64,000 bases of DNA from Albirhodobacter sp048262715 (GCA_048262715.1 JBLXEV010000004.1:124001-188000); one strand, 5' to 3'. Positions 16,877 through 24,835 are shown, counted from the first letter of the stretch. The notes: generated from the sequence alone by a model not told the origin. Made by a program: numbers and translations.

Positions 16877-18331
16877 TTAGCCTTGCACGGGTTCATAGAT
16901 CGAGGCGGGAAGATCGAAGCCCCATTGCTTAAAACGGTCCGAGTAGTGCGAGCGCACGCCTGTGGCAGTGAAGCGGCCAATGATCTTGCCATCGGGCTGC
17001 AAGCCGAGGCGCTCGTAGCGGAAGATTTCCTGCATCGAGATCACATCGCCTTCCATGCCGGTGATCTCGGTGATCGAGGTCATCCGGCGCGAACCATCTT
17101 GCAGGCGCGAGGCCTGCACGATCAGGTTCACAGCCGAGGCGATCTGGCTGCGCACGGCTTTGATCGGCATGTCGATCCCCGCCATGGCGACCATGTTTTC
17201 CAGCCGCGAAATCCCGTCGCGTGCGGAGTTCGCGTGGATTGTTGTCATTGAGCCATCGTGGCCGGTGTTCATCGCCTGCAACATGTCGATCACCTCCTCG
17301 CCGCGGGTTTCCCCCACGATGATCCGGTCCGGGCGCATCCGCAGCGCGTTGCGCAGACAGTCGCGCTGGGTCACGGCGCCCTTGCCCTCGACGTTGGGCG
17401 GGCGGCTTTCCATCCGGCCAACGTGGAGCTGTTGCAGCTGAAGTTCGGCCGTATCCTCGATGGTCAGGATCCGCTCGTCATTGGCGATGAAGGAGGAGAG
17501 CGCGTTGAGCGTCGTCGTTTTCCCCGAGCCCGTCCCGCCTGACACGATCACGTTGAGGCGGGTCGAGCAGGCGGCTTGCAGATAGGCGGCCATCTCCTCG
17601 GTAAAGGCACCAAAGCGGACCAGATCGTCAATCGCGAGCTTGTCCTTTTTGAATTTCCGAATGGACACCAGCGAGCCATCCACGGCCACCGGCGGCACCA
17701 TCGCGTTGAACCGCGAGCCATCGGCGAGGCGGGCGTCAACATAGGGGTTGCTCTCGTCCACGCGGCGGCCCACGGCGGACACGATCTTGTCGATGATCCG
17801 CAGCAGATGCTTCTCATCCTTGAAGGTTGTATCGGTCAGCGTCAGCTTACCGCCGCGTTCCACGAAGACCTGTTGCGGGCCGTTCACCAGAATATCGGAA
17901 ACGGTGTCATCTTTGAGCAGCGGCTCGAGCGGCCCGAGGCCCATGACCTCGTCATAAAGCTCATCCGCCATCGCAATCCGGTCCGCCGAGTTGAGCACGA
18001 TGGACATTTCAGCCAAGGCTTCGGTGGTGATGGCAGAAATCTCGGCGCGCAATTCGCGCTCCGATGCATGTTCGAGCGCTGCAAGGTTGAGGTCATCAAG
18101 CAGGCGGCGGTGCAGATCGACCTTGATCTCCTGCAGCTTCTCTTTGCGCTTGCGGTCTTTATCCGCCGACGCGGCGATCGGGGCCGCTCCGGGTTGATCG
18201 CGCCGCAGTTTCATCACGTTCTCAGACACGGGTGCAGCATTCGGGGCCGCGGGCGCGGAGGCACGGGGCGCGGCACTTGCTGTCTGGGCAGTGATTGGTG
18301 CGCCTTGCGGCTTTTTATAGCGCGAGAACAT
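16877..18331 (-). CDS. cpaF: CpaF/TadA, pilus assembly ATPase
   Basis: This secretion ATPase has 484 residues and belongs to the VirB11/PulE group. The N-terminal 60 residues are Ala/Pro-rich, then comes the N-domain, then the RecA-like core with Walker A GGTGSGKT at 265-272, an Asp box (LTIEDTAELQ), Walker B region MRPDRIIVGETRG and a His box (MTTIHANS). It powers Flp pilin polymerisation. The start at 18331 has GAGGAGAGG upstream; the longer opening overlaps cpaE. Confidence 0.96.
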   Translation of the reverse strand: MFSRYKKPQGAPITAQTASAAPRASAPAAPNAAPVSENVMKLRRDQPGAAPIAASADKDRKRKEKLQEIKVDLHRRLLDDLNLAALEHASERELRAEISAITTEALAEMSIVLNSADRIAMADELYDEVMGLGPLEPLLKDDTVSDILVNGPQQVFVERGGKLTLTDTTFKDEKHLLRIIDKIVSAVGRRVDESNPYVDARLADGSRFNAMVPPVAVDGSLVSIRKFKKDKLAIDDLVRFGAFTEEMAAYLQAACSTRLNVIVSGGTGSGKTTTLNALSSFIANDERILTIEDTAELQLQQLHVGRMESRPPNVEGKGAVTQRDCLRNALRMRPDRIIVGETRGEEVIDMLQAMNTGHDGSMTTIHANSARDGISRLENMVAMAGIDMPIKAVRSQIASAVNLIVQASRLQDGSRRMTSITEITGMEGDVISMQEIFRYERLGLQPDGKIIGRFTATGVRSHYSDRFKQWGFDLPASIYEPVQG

Positions 18332-18341
18332 CGGCCTCTCC

Positions 18342-19598
18342 TCAGGATTGCTCTGCGGCAAGGGCCGCAGACGCTTGATTGGCGGCATGGAGTGCGCTTG
18401 CGAGCTTCTGGATCTCTTTGCGCAGAGGCGATTTCGCAGCGATATCGGCGAGGGGTTGGCCGTGATCGTTCGCCTGCGTGACCTGCTTCCCGCCATCAGC
18501 GAGCTGCAGTTCAATCGAGATATCGAGGCTCTCGGCGAGGCGTTTCACGCGGGACTTGCCGGAGAGATCGGTGAATTTTGGCGCGCGGTTCAGGACGAAC
18601 CGAAGTTTTTCCACGGGCAGCCCTTCGGATTTGATCGCACGGATCATCCGCAGGGTATTTTGCGCCGAGCGCATATCCAGCTCGAGCGTCGTGAAGTAGA
18701 GATCTGCCTGCGTCATTACGGCCTCGGTCCATTGCACAACGGTGGAGGGCATATCGACGATGACATAGTCAAAATTGGCGCGCGCCATATCGAGAATCCG
18801 GTTCACATCGTCCGAGCTGATGATGTCGAGCGGCAGCATTTCCGGCGGGGCGGTAAACACCTGAAGTTTCTCGTTATAGGGCAGAAGCGCCTGCGAAAAC
18901 GTATCCGCATCCATATGGGCGGTATCGGTCAACAACTCGAAAATTGCGGTGCGGCGCGGCAGATCGAGATAGGTCGACACGGCCCCCATCTGTAGATCGA
19001 AGTCGATCAGGCAGACTTTCAGCGGTTTTTTCTTATCCAGCGCTGCGAGTTCCCATGCGAGGTTGACGGCTAGGGTCGTGGCCCCGGTGCCGCCCGCGAG
19101 CGAATGCACGGCGAGCACGCTGCCGTTCTTCCCGCCTGTCGCTTTGAACGTCGGCGCGGCGTCACTGCGTTGGGCAGGTGTTTCTTCTGGCGGCAGGCGC
19201 AGGCGGTCAATCGTTTCGTGCAGAGCGCCTTCGGGCAGCGGATAGGGCAGGAAATCATTTGCCCCCTGACGAAGCAACTGGTGCAGCGCGATCGGGCTGA
19301 GCTCTTCCGCGATCAGGATGACGTGGATATTCTTATCGCGGGCCTGTGTGATGAGGCCAGAGATCTGCGCTAGATCCGCCTCGTCATCGCCGTCGACCGC
19401 GATGGCGACGAATTCCAGCCCGTCGCTATCGGGTTGCGACAGGAAAATTGCAGCATCCTCAAAACCCAGATCGCCCCAGCTTTCGCCAAGCTCGGCTTCC
19501 ATGTCTTCGATCAGCAGATCGAAGTTCGCAACATCACGCGAAATCGTGCAGGCCGTGATGGCTGCGGGTTCCGGTTTCAGGGCTATTGCCACACTCAT
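18342..19598 (-). CDS. cpaE: CpaE/TadZ, pilus localisation ATPase-like protein
   Basis: A 418-residue protein with an N-terminal receiver-like domain (about 15-140, including the VILIAEELSPIALHQLL region) and a C-terminal MinD/ParA-type domain. The P-loop reads AGGTGATT (168-175), with Ala where the Walker lysine is expected; Gly-Ala in place of Gly-Lys is known in TadZ proteins and suggests weak or no ATP hydrolysis. TadZ marks the site of Tad assembly, often a cell pole. It is the first gene of the seven-gene run and has about 260 bases of upstream sequence with its own terminator and promoter motifs. Confidence 0.92.
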   Translation of the reverse strand: MSVAIALKPEPAAITACTISRDVANFDLLIEDMEAELGESWGDLGFEDAAIFLSQPDSDGLEFVAIAVDGDDEADLAQISGLITQARDKNIHVILIAEELSPIALHQLLRQGANDFLPYPLPEGALHETIDRLRLPPEETPAQRSDAAPTFKATGGKNGSVLAVHSLAGGTGATTLAVNLAWELAALDKKKPLKVCLIDFDLQMGAVSTYLDLPRRTAIFELLTDTAHMDADTFSQALLPYNEKLQVFTAPPEMLPLDIISSDDVNRILDMARANFDYVIVDMPSTVVQWTEAVMTQADLYFTTLELDMRSAQNTLRMIRAIKSEGLPVEKLRFVLNRAPKFTDLSGKSRVKRLAESLDISIELQLADGGKQVTQANDHGQPLADIAAKSPLRKEIQKLASALHAANQASAALAAEQS

Positions 19599-19690
19599 CG
19601 CCTCATTTCCTTTTCCACAATGACCCGCATCGCTGTCCTGCTTTATCTGGCGTGTCCACTCACGCCGCAGGTTCAGCTTTCGGGTCGGAT

Positions 19691-19759
19691 GGCGCGACTC
19701 AGATGTCGGGCCATACCTGCGATGCCCAAACTCGCTGCCAACCATGGCGCAAATGGGGC
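19691..19759 (-). promoter_or_regulatory. Upstream blocks of cpaE shared with pilin genes
   Basis: On the plus strand GGCGCGACTC (19691-19700), GCGATGCCCAAA (19719-19730) and TGGCGCAAATGGGGC (19745-19759) lie 93-161 bases before the cpaE start. The first two blocks recur exactly, in the same order, before the pilin gene at 23819, and the third resembles a motif upstream of three pilins. A common regulator is inferred. Confidence 0.5.
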
Positions 19760-19804
19760 TAAAAAATCGTAATTGTGCGGAAATTTGCGACGGTGAATAG
19801 CAAA

Positions 19805-19830
19805 GGCGGCCTTTGTTGCCAAAGACCGCC
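19805..19830 (-). terminator. Intrinsic terminator after the secretin/OmpA unit
   Basis: On the minus strand GGCGGTCTTTG pairs with CAAAGGCCGCC (one U-G wobble) around a GCAA tetraloop, followed by TTTGC. It lies after the OmpA-like gene and before cpaE, so it separates two Tad transcription units. Confidence 0.7.
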
Positions 19831-19859
19831 GCGCGTTAATCACTATATCGTTCCGAGGG

Positions 19860-20519
19860 TTAACCGCTAGCAGCAGTGTTTTGACCGGAAATCGTTTGTG
19901 TCGTGGCTTGGGGTTTGGCCGAGTCGACATATTCGCGGAAGATCACATTGGCATATTTACCGTTGAGAACCATCGGGTGCGATTCGACGAAGCCGGAGAC
20001 CTCGGTGACCGTGCGGCGGTTGCGCACTTCGGGCCCCTGTGTATAGACGAGCGGCTGCGTTTTTCCGAAGCTGACCACCGCTTCCAGACGTGACCGCGAG
20101 ATGCCGCGTGTCGAGAGATAGGCCACGACCGCCTGCGCCCGTTTGAGGCCGAGGGTCTTATTGTAGGCATTGGAGCCAACGAGATCGGTATGGCCGTAGA
20201 CGCGGAATCGAACTTCTGGGAATTGCCGGATCCAATCGGCCTGATGATCGAGCGCCGCCATCGCAACTCCGTCGAGTGAAGAGGAGTTAAACGCGAAATT
20301 CACAGTATTGGGCACTTCACGCGCAAACCGCTGAGTGAGCGAGATCGCGAGATCGAGCTGGCCCGTCTGCGCAAGGCTGTTGTTCATTGTCGCATTGCCG
20401 AAGCTTCCCTCATCAAGGAAGCTCCCTGCGGGCGCGTTTGCCGAAGGGCCGCAGGCCGTCAGGGCGGTGAGGGCGATCAATACTGCGGCGGTGCGGGGGA
20501 GGGATGTGAGATGCTTCAT
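19860..20519 (-). CDS. OmpA-like lipoprotein of the Tad locus
   Basis: The 219-residue lipoprotein (lipobox LTAC near residue 23) has an OmpA-type peptidoglycan-binding domain at about 75-170, including VRFRVYGHTDLVGSNAYN and LGLKRAQAVVAYL. It starts four bases after the secretin stop, so it is in the same transcript. The likely role is to anchor the secretin or the assembled machine to the cell wall, comparable to OmpA-like proteins in other Tad loci. It is distinct from Pal (2885-3406): about 45 extra residues follow the OmpA domain. Confidence 0.87.
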   Translation of the reverse strand: MKHLTSLPRTAAVLIALTALTACGPSANAPAGSFLDEGSFGNATMNNSLAQTGQLDLAISLTQRFAREVPNTVNFAFNSSSLDGVAMAALDHQADWIRQFPEVRFRVYGHTDLVGSNAYNKTLGLKRAQAVVAYLSTRGISRSRLEAVVSFGKTQPLVYTQGPEVRNRRTVTEVSGFVESHPMVLNGKYANVIFREYVDSAKPQATTQTISGQNTAASG

Positions 20520-20523
20520 CCGA

Positions 20524-21918
20524 TCACTCCATCACATAACCATAGGACCCCGAAAAGTCCTGTTTTGCGACCTCTGCCGCTGCGCCTTCTGTCCGGCCGA
20601 ACAAGAACAGATCCTTCTCAGAGGGCAGTTTCACGCGGTCGGTGGGCAAGGCGAGCGCCTCGCCGCGCGTCGGCGTCACCAAATGCGGCGTGACAATGAT
20701 GACCAGCTCGGATTGGTTGCGCGCATAATCGGCAGAGCGGAACAGCGCGCCCAGCACCGGAATATCGCCGAGCCACGGGATCTGCGAATTGCTATCGTTG
20801 AAATCATCTTGCAGCAGGCCCGCAATCGCGAAGCTCTCGCCGTCGCGCATTTCAACCGTTGTTTGGGTCATCCGCGTTTTGAACGCATTCACCGAGAACC
20901 CGCCCGAGGTCATCGAGATCGTGGTGTCGATCCCCGAGACGGCGGCTTTGATTTCCAAGTTGATCTGATCGTTGTCGATCACGCGGGGAATGAAGGACAT
21001 CTCCACGCCGAACGGCTTATATTCAATCGAGACAGTACCATCATTGACCACCGGAATCGGATATTCGCCGCCCGCGAGGAATTTCGCCTCTTGCCCGGAG
21101 AGGGCGGTCAGGTTCGGCTCCGCCAGAGTGCGCACGACGCCTTTGGTCTCAAGCGCTTCCAGCAAAACTGCGAATTCGAGATTGCCCGCGGTGAAACCCG
21201 CCGCCAGCGATCCAGCAGTGCCTTTGAGCGGGATCGCGGCAGGTGTGCCAAATGCCCCTTGCGCGGCGCCCGTGGTCGAGAAATTGCCAGTGCCGCCAAT
21301 AAGGCCCGTCTTGCCCGACACACCGGAAATCGCCAGCGAAGACGAGAGGTTCTTGGAAACCGAGCGTTGCATTTCCGCGAAGCGCACTTTGAGCATAACC
21401 TGCTGCGTGCCGCCAACACTCATGAGATTGGAGACGCGCTCCGGCGCGTAGCGCTCTGCAAGATCCAGCGCGCGGTCGAGTTTCGCGGTCGACGAGACGA
21501 TACCAGAGAGTACGATCCCGTCATTCGCGGTGCGCACTTCAATCTGTTCGCCCGGCAGGATCTGGCGCAGCCGTTCTTTGAATTCTGCCACGTCAGGGGT
21601 GACTTGCACTTCGACGTTGGTGATGAGTTGCCCGTTGGGCCCAAGGATCGTCATCGTCGTGCGGCCAGGCAGCTTGCCCAGCACATAGATTGAGCGATCC
21701 GAAAGTGTCGTGATATCCGCAATTCCGGGGTTGGCGATGGAAAGCTCCGCAAACGGGGTATCAGATTCCACGACGACCGCGCGGTTCATCGGAACCTGCA
21801 ACGGGCTGGACGAAGACCCTGACATCACCCTAAGTGTTTCCGCCATCGCAGGCGCTACTGCCGCCAACGAAATTGCTGTGCCAAACAGGCAAGCCCTTAT
21901 TAATTCACACGTTTTCAT
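20524..21918 (-). CDS. cpaC: CpaC/RcpA, Tad outer-membrane secretin
   Basis: A secretin of 464 residues. It has a signal peptide (about 1-27, ending VAPAMA), an N-terminal pilus/secretin domain (SPLQVPMNRAVVVES), a BON-like region (about 100-190) and a C-terminal secretin domain (about 220-440) containing VRTLAEPNLTALSGQEA and GGEYPIPV. It forms the outer-membrane channel for the Flp pilus. The start at 21918 (MKTCELIRAC) has AGGA at good spacing. It has its own upstream region, since cpaB ends at a terminator. Confidence 0.95.
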   Translation of the reverse strand: MKTCELIRACLFGTAISLAAVAPAMAETLRVMSGSSSSPLQVPMNRAVVVESDTPFAELSIANPGIADITTLSDRSIYVLGKLPGRTTMTILGPNGQLITNVEVQVTPDVAEFKERLRQILPGEQIEVRTANDGIVLSGIVSSTAKLDRALDLAERYAPERVSNLMSVGGTQQVMLKVRFAEMQRSVSKNLSSSLAISGVSGKTGLIGGTGNFSTTGAAQGAFGTPAAIPLKGTAGSLAAGFTAGNLEFAVLLEALETKGVVRTLAEPNLTALSGQEAKFLAGGEYPIPVVNDGTVSIEYKPFGVEMSFIPRVIDNDQINLEIKAAVSGIDTTISMTSGGFSVNAFKTRMTQTTVEMRDGESFAIAGLLQDDFNDSNSQIPWLGDIPVLGALFRSADYARNQSELVIIVTPHLVTPTRGEALALPTDRVKLPSEKDLFLFGRTEGAAAEVAKQDFSGSYGYVME

Positions 21919-22119
21919 TGTGATCCTGCCTCTCCGATCACACCACACTACGGGTCTATATCGCCCGTTTGCGAGGAGCTCTGTGCCTCATTTTCTCCAG
22001 AAGATGCGGCAAATTAAGATTTATTGCAAGAATCAACCGTTTGCGCATCAATCTTTCTGATTCGTCTGTGTCATCGGCCAGTGGCGCCTCGCAGGGTCTG
22101 ATGCACGCTGAATGCAAAA

Positions 22120-22152
22120 CCCCTCCGACGCGAGATGTCTGCGGCGGAGGGG
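22120..22152 (-). terminator. Intrinsic terminator after cpaB
   Basis: On the minus strand CCCCTCCG (complement of 22145-22152) pairs with CGGAGGGG (complement of 22120-22127), followed by TTTTG. It lies just after the cpaB stop, so cpaC probably uses its own promoter in 21919-22119. Confidence 0.75.
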
Positions 22153-22168
22153 GGATCGGCCGCTCTGC

Positions 22169-23038
22169 TCAGTTCGAGCAGGCAATCGGGGTTTCGATGA
22201 CGTCCGCGCCTTTGCGGGTCCTGATCGTGCACACCCGCGCGGCCTCTACTGGCACGATGACCTCTTCCTTTATCCCGAGAAGCTGATCGGTGTTGATCTC
22301 GATATTGGCAACCATATCGGTGTTATTCGTGCCCACGAGGGCGAGGTTGAGTTGCCCTGTCGAATTCGCAAGGGTGAGCGCGGCCACCTGCGTGGGCGAT
22401 ACTTCCACAGTGACCGTGCGGGCGATCATCGTTTCTTCAGAGCGATCCGCGTCAGCATTCTGGTTGATCGCAATGAGGCGGACATTCGATTGGATGAGCT
22501 TCGTCACTTGGCTGTTGCCCGAACGGCCCGACCAATACACATCCACGAAATCGCCAGGGCGCAGGAAGCCGGAAACGCCAGTGGTTGCCGTCACATCAAT
22601 CGTGAAGGCCCGCATGTTTTCTGCAAGGTTGGCCATGATGCCGGCATCTACGCCCGGAGGGGTGATTTTCGCCTCCAAGATGGGCTCGAACGGTTCATAA
22701 GAGCGGAGCGCGGCGCGGGGGCGGGTTTCCCCCTCGAAGAACACCGCGCGTGGCGCGGCAGGCACACCTTGTGGTCCGGTGATGGCGCTGTACGCATCTT
22801 GCGGCGCTTTGCCTGCTTGCACCTTGACGACCTCAAGATCCTCAAGCGTGAACCGCTCGCCGTATTTCAGCGCGCGCTTGGCAACGACAACATCCATCAA
22901 CTGCGGCGCATTGCGCTGCGCGGCGAGAAGTTGATCGCGCTGGACCGACATATCGGCCATATAATCTTGCGCCATGTAGACGGCGAATCCTGCGAGCCCC
23001 ATTCCAAGGGCGAGGACGAGGGCGACAATCATTCGCAT
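22169..23038 (-). CDS. cpaB: CpaB/RcpC, Flp pilus assembly protein
   Basis: This protein of 289 residues has one N-terminal membrane helix (MRMIVALVLALGMGLAGFAV), a SAF domain (about 45-110: VVAKRALKYGERFTLEDLEV) and a C-terminal RcpC region with DVTATTGVSGFLRPGDFVDV. CpaB is a periplasmic factor associated with the secretin and possibly with peptidoglycan. It ends with a Cys-containing tail. The start at 23038 is preceded by AAGGAA; the longer opening lacks a ribosome site. It lies about 100 bases after the nearest pilin-like gene. Confidence 0.93.
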   Translation of the reverse strand: MRMIVALVLALGMGLAGFAVYMAQDYMADMSVQRDQLLAAQRNAPQLMDVVVAKRALKYGERFTLEDLEVVKVQAGKAPQDAYSAITGPQGVPAAPRAVFFEGETRPRAALRSYEPFEPILEAKITPPGVDAGIMANLAENMRAFTIDVTATTGVSGFLRPGDFVDVYWSGRSGNSQVTKLIQSNVRLIAINQNADADRSEETMIARTVTVEVSPTQVAALTLANSTGQLNLALVGTNNTDMVANIEINTDQLLGIKEEVIVPVEAARVCTIRTRKGADVIETPIACSN

Positions 23039-23134
23039 GGCGGGTTCCTTTTTAGCGGTGGCGTTATCGAAGTGCTGCGTGAGCCTGTATCGAAACGCGG
23101 AAATGCCTGCCAATCATGGCAAGAGCGTGGCGGG

Positions 23135-23347
23135 TCAGAACGTCGTCTTGATCTCTCGACTGCTGAGATATTGTACGAGGTTGTTCGACGGATGCGCGAG
23201 GGTGGTGGAAAGGGTATAGGCGGTGGCCATCCCCAAACCTGCAATGATGGCAGTGATCACTACCCAATCGATTGTGACAGCGCCGTCCTCGTCTTTTGCC
23301 AGATACGTGCGGAGCTTGCGATAGGTCGCACAGACGCGCTGTTTCAT
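23135..23347 (-). CDS. Flp-type pilin-like protein 4 (divergent)
   Basis: A small 70-residue protein with a basic N-terminus, then DEDGAVTIDWVVITAIIAGLG, a hydrophobic helix, and a C-terminus ending IKTTF. The motif G/AVTIDW corresponds to the Flp prepilin site GxxxxEY with Asp and Trp at the +5 and +6 positions. It is longer in the N-terminal leader and more divergent than the three other pilins, so it may be a minor pilin or tip protein. Start 23347 has a strong GGAGGA. Confidence 0.8.
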   Translation of the reverse strand: MKQRVCATYRKLRTYLAKDEDGAVTIDWVVITAIIAGLGMATAYTLSTTLAHPSNNLVQYLSSREIKTTF

Positions 23348-23543
23348 GGTGTTGGTCCTCCGGTCGGTGCAGGCGCGGGGCGCATGCAAGGCAGGCTAAA
23401 ATGGTGAGGGCTCGGATGAGCGCTTCGATACGAAGCCTTTCCTAAGCGGCAATCGCGGCGAGAATCGGGCGTGAAGCTGCCGCTTTCATGATTTTGTGCG
23501 GCAAGGCGAGGCGCTCGGGCGATCGTAGTCTTCAAACGACAAA

Positions 23544-23565
23544 GCCGCCCCAAACGAGGGGCGGC
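23544..23565 (-). terminator. Intrinsic terminator after pilin 3
   Basis: GCCGCCCC (23544-23551) and GGGGCGGC (23558-23565) form a perfect 8-bp stem with a six-base loop; on the minus strand it is followed by TTTGTC. It lies downstream of the pilin gene ending at 23625. Confidence 0.75.
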
Positions 23566-23624
23566 AGCGGGCTCAGAGAGCGGATTGGTGCGCGTGGCGA
23601 GAGCGAGTCCTCGTCACAAACCGT

Positions 23625-23819
23625 TTAGAACGATGTTTTGACGGTCGCATCTGATAGGTAGAAGGCAATCTCGGAGGTCAGATCCCCTACGCCCTCGCGG
23701 ATCATGTTCAGAGCGGCGATCCCGAGGCCCACGGTCATCGCGGTCAACACGACCCAATCTACCGTGACAGCGCCGGCCTCATCTTCTTTGATGCGTTTGG
23801 CGAATTTGAAGAAGGTCAT
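23625..23819 (-). CDS. flp: Flp-type pilin 3
   Basis: This is a 64-residue pilin: short leader MTFFKFAKRIKEDEAG, then AVTVDWVVLTAMTVGLG, a hydrophobic helix, and a C-terminus ending VKTSF. The processing site G/AVTVDW uses Asp-Trp where Flp pilins have Glu-Tyr. It shares the pattern and length of pilins 1 and 2 but differs in the helix and the distal half (NMIREGVGDLTSEIAFYL). The upstream region carries blocks shared with cpaE. Confidence 0.86.
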   Translation of the reverse strand: MTFFKFAKRIKEDEAGAVTVDWVVLTAMTVGLGIAALNMIREGVGDLTSEIAFYLSDATVKTSF

Positions 23820-23905
23820 TTTAGTCTCCTTGTTACATCGGGGCTGCTGACAATACACGAGAGCAGAGAATTCGGTGCGATTAGGCGCGTTAATCGTCTG
23901 ACCAA

Positions 23906-23959
23906 GGCGCGACTCGCGATGCCCAAATATGAGAAAGGATTGGGGCAGGAGTTGGGCGG
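23906..23959 (-). promoter_or_regulatory. Upstream blocks of pilin 3 shared with cpaE and pilins 1-2
   Basis: On the plus strand GGCGCGACTC (23906-23915) and GCGATGCCCAAA (23916-23927) are exact copies of blocks before cpaE. Next comes GGCAGGAGTTGGGCGG (23944-23959), which resembles the motif before pilins 1 and 2. The blocks lie 87-140 bases before the pilin 3 start. A regulatory role is inferred. Confidence 0.5.
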
Positions 23960-24066
23960 ATCAGATACTATCTTCGCAACAGTTTTCCGACATGGGTTGG
24001 ATTGTCTCGATTGCGGGCGCAATTTGCCAATGAGCGAAGGTACCGCCCGTTGAGTAGCACGCAAAA

Positions 24067-24087
24067 GGCCGCGCATGATGCGCGGCC
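24067..24087 (-). terminator. Intrinsic terminator after pilin 2
   Basis: GGCCGCGCA (24067-24075) and TGCGCGGCC (24079-24087) form a perfect nine-base stem with a three-base loop; the minus strand continues TTTTGC. A second short hairpin lies between it and the stop codon. Confidence 0.8.
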
Positions 24088-24118
24088 CGGTGCCAGATCC
24101 CGAACGGGATGAGGACTC

Positions 24119-24313
24119 TTAGAAGGTGGTTTTGATGGTCACGCCCGAGAGGTGCGCATCAATCGCGCTCGACGCGTCGCCAGCGCCGCCCGAAACCATG
24201 CTGAGTGCTGCAGCACCAAGGCCAACAACCGCTGCGGTCAGCACGACCCAGTCAACAGTCACAGCGCCTTCTTCTTCAGCGTTGAATTTTTTCACGAGTT
24301 TGAACAGGGTCAT
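24119..24313 (-). CDS. flp: Flp-type pilin 2
   Basis: The 64-residue pilin begins MTLFKLVKKFNAEEEG, then AVTVDWVVLTAAVVGLGAAAL, ending GVTIKTTF. It differs from pilin 1 in only a few residues (TLF versus NMF at the start, SGG versus SKG in the middle) and arose by the tandem duplication described for 24061-24327. The leader Gly and the DW at +5/+6 define a variant Flp prepilin site for CpaA. It is probably a major pilin subunit together with pilin 1. Confidence 0.9.
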   Translation of the reverse strand: MTLFKLVKKFNAEEEGAVTVDWVVLTAAVVGLGAAALSMVSGGAGDASSAIDAHLSGVTIKTTF

Positions 24314-24402
24314 CGGGTCTCTCCTACAGAGTGGATGGTGATCGTTAATGTCGGGCCAAGCGGGCTTCCGTCTCGGCATGGGTTTGTTTTGACGGGCAAA
24401 GG

Positions 24403-24419
24403 TGGCGTGAATTGGGCGC
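24403..24419 (-). promoter_or_regulatory. Shared upstream motif, pilin 2 copy
   Basis: TGGCGTGAATTGGGCGC on the plus strand, 90-106 bases before the pilin 2 start. It matches TGGCGCGATTTGGGCGG before pilin 1 closely and lies outside the well-conserved duplicated block. On the minus strand a TATATAAAAA tract lies further upstream (complement of about 24445-24455). Confidence 0.5.
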
Positions 24420-24548
24420 GCATCGGGCCATTTTCGTACAGCGAATTTTTATATAGGCCACGGCAGTTTTCTCAAAATGGGCGTCTTTGAGCGACGCCAT
24501 TCCACGCCCCGTTATCCAATGCCACCGAGCAAACCCTGAAATGCAAGA

Positions 24549-24569
24549 GGCCGCGCAGGATGCGCGGCC
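24549..24569 (-). terminator. Intrinsic terminator after pilin 1
   Basis: GGCCGCGCA (24549-24557) pairs with TGCGCGGCC (24561-24569). The minus strand then reads TCTTGC, a poorer U tract than the copy after pilin 2, so read-through into pilin 2 is plausible. Confidence 0.7.
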
Positions 24570-24600
24570 TGGTGCCAGATCCCGAACGGGATGAGGTCTC

Positions 24601-24795
24601 TTAGAAGGTGGTTTTGATGGTCACGCCCGAGAGGTGCGCATCAATCGCGCTCGATGCGTCGCCAGCACCTTTGCTGACCATGCTGAGTGCAGCGGCACCA
24701 AGGCCAACAACTGCTGCGGTCAGCACGACCCAGTCAACAGTCACAGCGCCTTCTTCTTCAGCGTTAAATTTTTTCACGAGTTTGAACATGTTCAT
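24601..24795 (-). CDS. flp: Flp-type pilin 1
   Basis: This pilin has 64 residues: leader MNMFKLVKKFNAEEEG, mature start AVTVDWVVLTAAVVGLGAAAL, C-terminus GVTIKTTF. It is the promoter-proximal copy and lies behind a long leader with a strong hairpin (24836-24880) and an AT-rich stretch. The mature part of about 48 residues is at the short end for Flp pilins. A good ribosome site (GGAGAGA) precedes the ATG at 24795. Confidence 0.9.
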   Translation of the reverse strand: MNMFKLVKKFNAEEEGAVTVDWVVLTAAVVGLGAAALSMVSKGAGDASSAIDAHLSGVTIKTTF

Positions 24796-24835
24796 CGGGT
24801 CTCTCCTACCGAAAATTTATGGCCGCTCACAGACG

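Larger units (their letters stand above)
24061..24327 (-). repeat. Tandem duplication, copy 2 (pilin 2 with leader and terminator)
   Basis: This segment is nearly identical to 24544-24809 at an offset of about 482 bases. The similarity covers the terminator hairpin, a short ATCCCG/CGGGAT hairpin, the whole pilin gene and the ribosome-binding region CTCTCCTAC (plus strand). Confidence 0.85.
24544..24809 (-). repeat. Tandem duplication, copy 1 (pilin 1 with leader and terminator)
   Basis: Partner of 24061-24327. Most differences are single bases, for example ATGATGCG against AGGATGCG in the terminator loop and the codons around the SKG/SGG site. Confidence 0.85.

Noticed and set aside
20335..21693. 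452-codon plus-strand frame opposite the secretin gene
   Set aside because: It overlaps cpaC antisense, is Arg-rich and has no family features. Similar shadows occur at 22112-23407, 5917-7248 and 56909-58726.
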